Positions 56,976 to 64,000 of a DNA stretch of 64,000 nucleotides are shown one piece after another; the stretch's first letter is position 1, and the number at the start of each line of letters is the position of its first letter. The DNA is from Oscillospiraceae bacterium. GTDB lineage: Bacteria; Bacillota; Clostridia; Oscillospirales; Acutalibacteraceae. The stretch lies in NCBI GenBank assembly GCA_009784445.1, contig WRBQ01000001.1:62001-126000 (forward strand), in the 5' to 3' direction. Both the position numbers and the translations under genes were made by a program. The notes below the pieces were generated by a model, which worked only from the letters and a program-made list of their open reading frames with translations, ran no database searches and was not told where the DNA came from.

Positions 56976-57490
56976 AAAAATCCACGAAGACCATCACCTT
57001 CACGGCGCTGTTGCTGGCGCTAGGCATTGCGCTGCCGCACTTAGCACACGCTTTGGGCGGACAACCTGCGGGCGCCATGTGGCTGCCCATGCATTTGGTC
57101 GCTATTTTGGCGGGCATGCTGCTGGGGCCCCTTGTTGGGCTGGGCGTAGGCGCTGCCACTCCCCTGCTGCGGTTTTTGATTTTTGGCATGCCGCCCGTGC
57201 CGCTGCTGTGGTTTATGGTGCTTGAAGTGGCTTCCTATGGCTTGTTTGCAGGCCTCTGCCACAAGCGCGCGAAAATGCCCGTGTGGGCGTCGCTGCTGGT
57301 GTCGCAGGTTACGGGCCGCGGCGTGCGCATGCTGAGCTTGTTCATCGCTGCACGCCTGCTGAACATGAGCAACGTGGCTGCCGTCACTGCCGTCATCACC
57401 ACTGAATTGCTTGCGGGGCTGCCGGGCATTGTGTTGCAATGGTTTGTGGTGCCTAATGCGCAGCGTTTGCTGCATAAACACGTGAGGTAA
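56972..57490 (+). CDS. ECF transporter S component-like membrane protein
   Basis: KTITFTALLLALGIALPHLAHALGGQPAGAMWLPMHLVAILAGMLLGPLVGLGVGAATPLLRFL. Confidence 0.82.
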   Translation: MKKSTKTITFTALLLALGIALPHLAHALGGQPAGAMWLPMHLVAILAGMLLGPLVGLGVGAATPLLRFLIFGMPPVPLLWFMVLEVASYGLFAGLCHKRAKMPVWASLLVSQVTGRGVRMLSLFIAARLLNMSNVAAVTAVITTELLAGLPGIVLQWFVVPNAQRLLHKHVR

Positions 57491-57493
57491 CCC

Positions 57494-58216
57494 ATGAACA
57501 ACGAACGCTACACGCGTCAGCTTTTATTAAACGAAATCGGCGAAGCTGGCCAAGCCAAGCTTGCTGCCGGGCGCGTGCTGCTCATTGGCGCAGGCGGCTT
57601 GGGCAGCCCTGCTGCGCTGTATCTCGCTGCCACTGGCGTGGGTACCATTGCTCTAGCCGACAGCGATGTGGTGGAGCTGAGCAACCTTAACCGGCAAATT
57701 GTGCACAGCACCAGCCGCATCGATGCACCCAAGGTGGACTCTGCCGCTGGTGTGCTGCGAGATTTGAACCCCGAAGTCGCAGTCATCACCCACCACATGC
57801 GTGTTGAGCCAGACAATATCGCCGCGCTGATTGCAGACTACGACTTTGTGCTGGATTGCAGCGATAACTTCGCCACGAAGTTCATGATTAACGATGCTTG
57901 CACGGCCGCACAAAAACCATTTTGCCACGCAGGTGTGATGGGCTTTTCGTCCCAATTGATGACTTGGCTGCCGGGCTGCACCTGCTTCAGGTGCGTATTC
58001 CGTCAGCCGCCGCCGGGGCCGCAAAACAAGGCTGTGCTCGGCGTTGCCGCAGGCCTTGCAGGCACGCTGCAAGCGATGGAAGCCATCAAGTTCATCACCG
58101 GCGCGGGCGAGCTGCTCACCAACACCCTGCTGACCATTGACGCCCTGCAAGGCGAGTTTCACCGCGTAACCCTTCCTCGGAATTTACAATGTTCCGCGTG
58201 CGGCTCTATTCACTAA
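57494..58216 (+). CDS. HesA/MoeB/ThiF family adenylyltransferase
   Basis: RYTRQLLLNEIGEAGQAKLAAGRVLLIGAGGLGSPAALYLAATGVG, LSNLNRQIVHSTSRI, CFRC/CSAC Cys pairs. Confidence 0.92.
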   Translation: MNNERYTRQLLLNEIGEAGQAKLAAGRVLLIGAGGLGSPAALYLAATGVGTIALADSDVVELSNLNRQIVHSTSRIDAPKVDSAAGVLRDLNPEVAVITHHMRVEPDNIAALIADYDFVLDCSDNFATKFMINDACTAAQKPFCHAGVMGFSSQLMTWLPGCTCFRCVFRQPPPGPQNKAVLGVAAGLAGTLQAMEAIKFITGAGELLTNTLLTIDALQGEFHRVTLPRNLQCSACGSIH

Positions 58217-58238
58217 CCACTACTCACTATTCACAAGG
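58211..58238. repeat. Heptanucleotide repeat tract at the end of the ThiF-like gene
   Basis: CACTAAC|CACTACT|CACTATT|CACAAGG; supplies the TAA stop. Confidence 0.75.
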
Positions 58239-58246
58239 AGAATCCC

Positions 58247-58981
58247 ATGAAACTTGGCGCACAACTTTATACCCTGCGTGACCAAATGAACGCAGATCCC
58301 GCTGCCACCCTTGCGCGTGTGGCCGACATCGGCTATAAGCACGTGCAAGTATCAGGCTTTAGCTATGATGCAAGCGAGCTAAAATCAATTTGCGACGGTC
58401 TTGGGCTAAGCATCCCGCTCACGCACACACCGCCCGAGCGCATCTTGAACGACACCCAGCAAGTCATCGCTGACCACAAAACCATGAACTGCCCCTATGT
58501 TGGCTTGGGCGGCATGCCGCACCAGTATCGTTGTGCGGGTGGTGCCAAGCAGTTCATCAAAGATTTTACTCCAGCGATGGAGCAATTTGCGGCTGCCGGG
58601 CTAAAATTTCAGTATCACAACCACTCGTTTGAGTTTGAGCGCTTCGACGGTGTGACGCTCTTCGACGAACTCATCAAACACAGCGACCCTGCCCTGCTGG
58701 GCTTTATCCTCGATACTTACTGGGTGCAGCACGGCGGGCTTGACGTACCCGCGCTCATTCGCCGCATGGCTGGCCGCATTGACGTGTGCCACCTGAAAGA
58801 CATGACCATTGTGAACAACGAGCAGCGTTACGCGCCTGTTGGTCATGGCAACATGAACTGGCCGCCCATTCTCGCTGCCTTTGCGGAAATCGGCACGCAG
58901 TTTGCCTTTGTTGAACAAGATGAATGCTATGGTGAATGCCCATTAGATGAATTAGCGAAGAGTTTTGAGTTTTTGAAATAA
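58247..58981 (+). CDS. Sugar phosphate isomerase/epimerase (xylose isomerase-like TIM barrel)
   Basis: MKLGAQLYTLRDQMNADPAATLARVADIGYKHVQVSG, LKFQYHNHSFEFE. Confidence 0.9.
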   Translation: MKLGAQLYTLRDQMNADPAATLARVADIGYKHVQVSGFSYDASELKSICDGLGLSIPLTHTPPERILNDTQQVIADHKTMNCPYVGLGGMPHQYRCAGGAKQFIKDFTPAMEQFAAAGLKFQYHNHSFEFERFDGVTLFDELIKHSDPALLGFILDTYWVQHGGLDVPALIRRMAGRIDVCHLKDMTIVNNEQRYAPVGHGNMNWPPILAAFAEIGTQFAFVEQDECYGECPLDELAKSFEFLK

Positions 58982-59033
58982 CCCACCGCGAAACGGCATA
59001 GGTTTTTTTGGTTCTTTTTTGCAAAAAAAGAAC
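58982..59033. repeat. GCGAAGCG / poly-T hairpin repeat, copy 5
   Basis: cccaccgcgaaacggcataggtttttttggttcttttttgcaaaaaaagaac. Confidence 0.8.
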
Positions 59034-59049
59034 AAGAAAGGAGCTTCCC

Positions 59050-61539
59050 ATGAGCCACAATGCTATTCACATGATCGCCAACGCACACCTAGACCCCATT
59101 TGGCTGTGGCGCTGGCAAGAAGGCTGCAACGAGGTGATGCAGACCTTTCGCAGCGCGTTAGATCGCCTGCGTGAAACGCCGGGCTATGTGTTCACCTGCT
59201 CGTCGGCATGTTATTATCAATGGGTGGAAGAAACCGACCCCGCCATGTTCGCTGAAATCGTGCAGGCGGTGAAAGACGGCCGCTGGCAGCCCGTGAACGG
59301 CTGGTGGGTGCAGCCAGACTGCAACCTGCCCAGCGGCGAAAGCTTTGCCCGCCACGCGCTGTATAGCCAGCTGTATTACCATGAGAAGTTCGGGCGCATT
59401 TGCCGCACGGGTTACAACGTGGACAGCTTTGGTCACAACGGCATGCTGCCTCAGCTGTTGAAGCTTAGCGGCATGAGTAACTACGTGATGATGCGCCCAG
59501 AGCCGCACGAAAACGCCGATATCCCGCAAAACGCATTCTGGTGGGAAAGCCCGGACGGCAGCAAGGTGCGGGTGTTCCGCATTCCCACCGGCTATGCCAC
59601 GCACAACGAACGCGGCACGGAGCCCGAACGCATTGACAAAAAGCTCGATGATCTCCAACAGCGCGTGCAAAGCAGCGGTCACGGCATGATGCTGTTCTAT
59701 GGCATTGGCAACCACGGCGGTGGTCCCACCCGCTGGGATTTAGCACACCTGCAAGACAAAATGCAGCAGGAGGGCTACAAAAACCTCAAGTTTAGCCACC
59801 CGGATGAATTCTTTGCTGAACTGTGCCACAGCGGCGTTGACCTGCCCATGTGGAAAGACGATTTGCAACACCACGCCAGTGGATGCTATAGCGCCATGAG
59901 CATGGTTAAGCAGCAAAACCGCCGCAGCGAACAAGCGCTTTACTTCGCCGAACTGTTCAACACCGCGGCGGCGAAAGCATTCGGCACAAAAGCGCAAACC
60001 GAGCAATTCAAAGCCGCTTGGCTAGACGTTTGCTTCAACCAATTCCATGACATTCTTTGTGGCTGTTCAATCATGGAATCCTACAACGACACGCGCGACA
60101 GCTATGGCTATGTGAATACGATTGCAGCGCGTGCGGCGAATCATGCACTCATGCAGTTCAGCCGCCGCGTCAACACCTGGATTGAAGGCGCCGACACCCC
60201 CACCAACGAAGTGCGCCACCGCAGCATACCCAACCATCTGCCGCGGCCCGTGGTTGTGTTCAACGCGCTGAGCTTCGAACGCAACATACCCGTAACCACC
60301 ACCGAAAAAGCCGCCTGTGTCACAGACAGCCAAGGCAATGCCGTACCCAGTCAAAATGTCCTTGCCTCACGCTTCACGGGTGAGCGCGACGAAGACGTGC
60401 TGTTCATCGCCCGTGTGCCCGCCATGGGCTACGCGCTATATTGGCTACACCCCGAAAGCGAGCAAAGTCCTCCCGCCACGCAAGTGCAGGCCGGCGAGTT
60501 CTTTCTCGAAAACGAACACCTGCGCGCGGAGTTCTGCCCGCAAACCGGCGGGATTTCTAAGTTGGTGAACAAAGGCAGCGGCCGCATCGTTAGCCCGCAC
60601 ACCATGGCCATCCCCTCCGTCATCGACGACAGCGTGGCCGACACTTGGGCGCATGGCATCTTCAAGTTTGAGGATATCAAAGGGCACATGCAGCTGCAAA
60701 GCATTGAATTGCTCGAAAACGGCCCGGCGCGCGCCGCCATTCAAGCTAAGCATGTGTTCGGCAATTCAAGCCTATTGCAAACATACACCTTGGCGGCCGA
60801 CCAAAAGAAGCTCACTGTGGCGGCCAAGACACTGTGGGTTGAGCCCTTCACCATGCTCAAGCTGCCATTACCCATGGCCGGCAACGATGAAATTTCGACT
60901 TATGAGATTCCCAATGGCTTCATCAAGCGCCCCTGCAACGGCGAGGAAGAACCCGGCCTGGCGTGGGCGGATCTGACCGTGACCGACGACCACGGCGTAC
61001 GCCACGGCATTGCGGTGATCAGCGACAGCAAGTATAGCTACGACTGCCCGGGCAAGGAGCTTAGGCTCACTGCGCTGCGCAACGTGATTTTCGCCGACCA
61101 TTGCGGCAAACGTCCCGCGCGTGAGTTCAACTTCACTGACGAAGGCCTACAAACTTGGGCTTGGGCAATCTACCCCCACGAGGGCGAGGTCGAGTGCAGC
61201 GATGTAGCCCGTGAGTCCGCTTGCCTGAACAGTCAGCCCGTTGTGGTGCAGGAGTCATATCATCAAGGCGACATGCCAAGCGAGTTCTCCGCCGTGCAAA
61301 TTAATGAAGCCGACAACGTGCTCGCCACGGCTTATAAGTTTTGCGAAGACGGCAGCGGCGATATCATCTTGCGCTGTTACGAAACGCAAGGCAAGGCCTA
61401 CACCCGTGCGGCAATCTTCGTGCCGCAAATGCAAGCCGAGTTCTGGGCAGACTTCACCCAGCACGAAATCAAAACCTTCCGCATCAAGCAAGACGGCCGC
61501 GTGCTGGTAACGAATTTCCTTGAGGGAATTACCTTATAA
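59050..61539 (+). CDS. Alpha-mannosidase, GH38
   Basis: HMIANAHLDPIWLWRWQEGCNEV, GYNVDSFGHNGMLPQLLKLSGMSNYVMMRP. Confidence 0.9.
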   Translation: MSHNAIHMIANAHLDPIWLWRWQEGCNEVMQTFRSALDRLRETPGYVFTCSSACYYQWVEETDPAMFAEIVQAVKDGRWQPVNGWWVQPDCNLPSGESFARHALYSQLYYHEKFGRICRTGYNVDSFGHNGMLPQLLKLSGMSNYVMMRPEPHENADIPQNAFWWESPDGSKVRVFRIPTGYATHNERGTEPERIDKKLDDLQQRVQSSGHGMMLFYGIGNHGGGPTRWDLAHLQDKMQQEGYKNLKFSHPDEFFAELCHSGVDLPMWKDDLQHHASGCYSAMSMVKQQNRRSEQALYFAELFNTAAAKAFGTKAQTEQFKAAWLDVCFNQFHDILCGCSIMESYNDTRDSYGYVNTIAARAANHALMQFSRRVNTWIEGADTPTNEVRHRSIPNHLPRPVVVFNALSFERNIPVTTTEKAACVTDSQGNAVPSQNVLASRFTGERDEDVLFIARVPAMGYALYWLHPESEQSPPATQVQAGEFFLENEHLRAEFCPQTGGISKLVNKGSGRIVSPHTMAIPSVIDDSVADTWAHGIFKFEDIKGHMQLQSIELLENGPARAAIQAKHVFGNSSLLQTYTLAADQKKLTVAAKTLWVEPFTMLKLPLPMAGNDEISTYEIPNGFIKRPCNGEEEPGLAWADLTVTDDHGVRHGIAVISDSKYSYDCPGKELRLTALRNVIFADHCGKRPAREFNFTDEGLQTWAWAIYPHEGEVECSDVARESACLNSQPVVVQESYHQGDMPSEFSAVQINEADNVLATAYKFCEDGSGDIILRCYETQGKAYTRAAIFVPQMQAEFWADFTQHEIKTFRIKQDGRVLVTNFLEGITL

Positions 61540-61544
61540 ATTTG

Positions 61545-61578
61545 CACCCCCCGGTAAGTTACCGGGGGGGATGTGTTT
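61545..61578 (+). terminator. Intrinsic terminator between convergent genes
   Basis: CACCCCCCGGTAAGTTACCGGGGGGGATGTGTTTTTT. Confidence 0.8.
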
Positions 61579-61579
61579 T

Positions 61580-64000
61580 TTATTTCGCCAGCTTAAATAG
61601 GCGCTTGCTTAGCTCAATGCCGAACACCGAAAGTGCCATAAAACCAACGCACACCAGCACCTGCACAGCATTTAGCGGCACCACGCTGAACCAATCGTTC
61701 AATAACGGCACATACATCACCGCCACCAAAATGCCCAGCGAAATAAGAATGGATAGATTCAGAAACTTGTTGGCAAACAGCCCACGGCCCATGCGGGCGT
61801 CAGTTTTGCAGGGGTAGGCAAGCAGCAGCTCAGCAGCAACTAAAGTGAAGAAACACATGCTCATCGCCACAATTTCGCCATAGAAATGCAAGCCAAACCA
61901 GAACACACCCAAGCACGCCACCGTGAGGAAAATGGCGCGAAACGCCACCAAGCCTTTCATTTGCCGGTTGATGATAGGCTCGCTGGGGTTGCGAGGCTTT
62001 TGCTGCATCACCCCGGCTTCGCGGCGCTCAAGCCCCAAGCCAAACGCGGGGAAGGCATCTGTCAGTAAGTTGAGAAACAGCAGCTGTGTGGCCGCCAGTG
62101 GTACTGGCAGGCCGAACAAAATCGCCAGCAGAATAATGAGAATTTCGCCAATGTTGCAGGCTAACAGATAACCCGTCACCTTGCGGATGTTGCCGTAAAT
62201 CATGCGGCCTTGCTCCACGGCACCCACAATGCTCACGAAGTTGTCGTCGCTAAGAATCATGTCGGCGGCTTCTTTGCTCACATCTGTGCCGGTGATACCC
62301 ATGGCAATGCCGATGTCGGCTTTTTTTAGGCTGGGGGCGTCGTTCACGCCGTCGCCGGTCATGGCCACAATGTTGTTGTTTTCCTGCACAGCCGTCACAA
62401 TGCGCACCTTGTGCTCGGGCGAAACCCTTGCGAAGACATTTACGCTTTGCACGGCCTCTTTCAGTTGCTCATCATCCATGGCGTTCAAGTCATCGCCATC
62501 AATGGCCTGTTCGTCGCAACTTTGCATAATGCCCAGCTGCTGCGCAATGGCGCAGGCGGTGATTTTATGATCACCGGTAATCATCTTCACGTTGATGCCA
62601 GCGCTGTGGCACTGCGCAATGCTCTCTTTCACTTGCTCACGCGGCGGGTCAATCATGCCCATCAACCCCACAAAAGTCAAGTTTTCTTCACAGCCATCAA
62701 GCGTGTTGCAGGTTTTGCAGGCCACGGCAAGCACACGCAGGGCCCGGCGGGCGAAGTCCTCGTTTTGCGCAAGCGCGGCGGCGCGGTCAGCATCGCTCAT
62801 GTTGCAGCGGGCAATCACGTTATCCGGCGCGCCCTTGGTGCACATGAGGAACTTGTCATCTTTCTCATGAAACGTGGACATCAGCTTGCGCGTTGAGTCA
62901 AAGGGAATCTCCTGCACACGTGGGTATTTGGCATCTAGTTCATGCTTATGAATGCCCAAGCTTTGCGCATAAACCACCATGGCGATTTCCGTGGGGTCGC
63001 CGATGGTGGTGGTGGCGTCGTTGCACAGGCAAGCGATTTCGGCAATGCGCGGCGCGGCGTTTTCATCACTCACCTGCACCACAGTCATTTTGTTTTGGGT
63101 GAGCGTGCCGGTTTTGTCGCTGCAAATCACAGTGGTGCTGCCCAAGGTTTCTACCGCGCGCAGTTTTTTCACAATCACGTTGGCCTTCACCATCTTCTGC
63201 ACACCAATGGCCAGAATCACCGTGGCTACAATAGCGATACCCTCGGGCACGGCGGCCACCGCCAAGGCCACGGCAGTCATGAACATCTCCACCAAGCCCA
63301 TGCCGCGCAGCCAGCCCACACCAAACACAATCGCACAAGTAATCACACAAACAATGCCCAAGTTCTTGCCCAAGGTGTTGAGCTTTGCCTGCAAAGGCGT
63401 GGTGGCTTGGTCGGTTTCGTTGAGGATTTTGGCAATCTTGCCCATTTCGGTTTGCATGCCGGTGGCGCAAACCACGCCAACCGCCCTGCCATAGGTGACC
63501 ATCGTGCCCATGCAGACCATGTCATCCACGTTTTTTTCCACGGGCACGCTTTCGCCGGTCAGCGCCGCTTCGTCTACCTTCAAGTTCACGCTTTCCAGCA
63601 GCCGCAAGTCCGCAGGAATATAATCTCCGGTGTCCAAAATAATAATATCATCCGGCACCACTTGGTTGCTGTCGAGCTTTTGCACTGTGCCGTCGCGCCG
63701 CACCTTGGCTTTGGGGCTGGCCATGTTTTTCAGCTGTGCCAAGGCGTTGTCTGCGCGGCTTTCCTGCGTCACGCTGATGATAATGTTCACCAACAGCACA
63801 GCCAGAATGATGATAGGGTCCTTAAGGTCCTCGCCGGTGATGGCGCGGCCCTCAAACAACGGCACCAGCATCGACACAATCGCTGCGCCAATCAGCATGA
63901 GTATTAAGAAGTCTTGCAGCTGCACCAGCACCCGCAATATCATGGGTTTCTTCTTGGCGGTGGTCAAGCTGTTTGAGCCATGCTGCGCCAGCCGTTCGGC
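61580..64000 (-). CDS. Cation-translocating P-type ATPase, Ca2+-ATPase-like (partial, continues off the right edge)
   Basis: DKTGTLTQNKMTV, TGES, MTGDGVNDAPSLKKADIGIAMG; frame open to the window edge (AERLAQHGSNSLTTAKKKP). Confidence 0.92.
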   Translation of the reverse strand, partial: AERLAQHGSNSLTTAKKKPMILRVLVQLQDFLILMLIGAAIVSMLVPLFEGRAITGEDLKDPIIILAVLLVNIIISVTQESRADNALAQLKNMASPKAKVRRDGTVQKLDSNQVVPDDIIILDTGDYIPADLRLLESVNLKVDEAALTGESVPVEKNVDDMVCMGTMVTYGRAVGVVCATGMQTEMGKIAKILNETDQATTPLQAKLNTLGKNLGIVCVITCAIVFGVGWLRGMGLVEMFMTAVALAVAAVPEGIAIVATVILAIGVQKMVKANVIVKKLRAVETLGSTTVICSDKTGTLTQNKMTVVQVSDENAAPRIAEIACLCNDATTTIGDPTEIAMVVYAQSLGIHKHELDAKYPRVQEIPFDSTRKLMSTFHEKDDKFLMCTKGAPDNVIARCNMSDADRAAALAQNEDFARRALRVLAVACKTCNTLDGCEENLTFVGLMGMIDPPREQVKESIAQCHSAGINVKMITGDHKITACAIAQQLGIMQSCDEQAIDGDDLNAMDDEQLKEAVQSVNVFARVSPEHKVRIVTAVQENNNIVAMTGDGVNDAPSLKKADIGIAMGITGTDVSKEAADMILSDDNFVSIVGAVEQGRMIYGNIRKVTGYLLACNIGEILIILLAILFGLPVPLAATQLLFLNLLTDAFPAFGLGLERREAGVMQQKPRNPSEPIINRQMKGLVAFRAIFLTVACLGVFWFGLHFYGEIVAMSMCFFTLVAAELLLAYPCKTDARMGRGLFANKFLNLSILISLGILVAVMYVPLLNDWFSVVPLNAVQVLVCVGFMALSVFGIELSKRLFKLAK

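Noticed and set aside
62942-63907. 321-aa plus-strand ORF
   Set aside because: Antisense shadow of the P-type ATPase; His/Gln-rich translation typical of reverse-frame reading in this genome.
61580-64000. N-terminally truncated P-type ATPase
   Set aside because: The frame continues to the window edge; this is a window boundary, not a truncation.

Overview
This 64 kb window is a gene-dense chromosomal segment. It is most likely from a spore-forming Clostridia-type Bacillota, judging by PolC, SpoIIGA-SigE, HisZ, a SipW-type signal peptidase and meso-DAP dehydrogenase. It carries (i) a surface-polysaccharide-like GT2/HEAT-repeat cluster; (ii) a MATE/WYL-regulator region with an inserted putative ADP-ribosyltransferase gene; (iii) a small WYL-adjacent set of genes sharing one promoter/operator; (iv) tmk, 5-formyl-THF cyclo-ligase, mltG and U32 peptidase; (v) spoIIGA-sigE; (vi) a his operon (hisZ, G, D, C, B, A, E) interrupted by non-his genes and with hisH/hisF/hisI not seen; (vii) the conserved pyrH-frr-uppS-cdsA-dxr-rseP-ispG-polC order, interrupted by three paralogous small signal-peptide proteins; and (viii) GtrA pairs, an ECF-S/ThiF pair, a GH38 mannosidase and a P-type ATPase. 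I found no rRNA, tRNA, CRISPR array or transposase. The most unusual content is (a) the three-gene small secreted/membrane protein family between pyrH and frr; (b) the ART-like gene between two diverged copies of the MATE 3' end; (c) a scattered heptanucleotide tandem-repeat family, one pair of which forms a 21-bp perfect inverted repeat around a four-helix-bundle (S23/Avd-like) gene; (d) an 84-bp in-frame palindromic-repeat insertion in polC plus heptad tracts inside polC and the 5-FTHF cyclo-ligase gene; and (e) several other interspersed palindromic repeat families at stop codons, start codons and operon junctions. All calls come from reading the sequence and the supplied ORFs; no database search was run.
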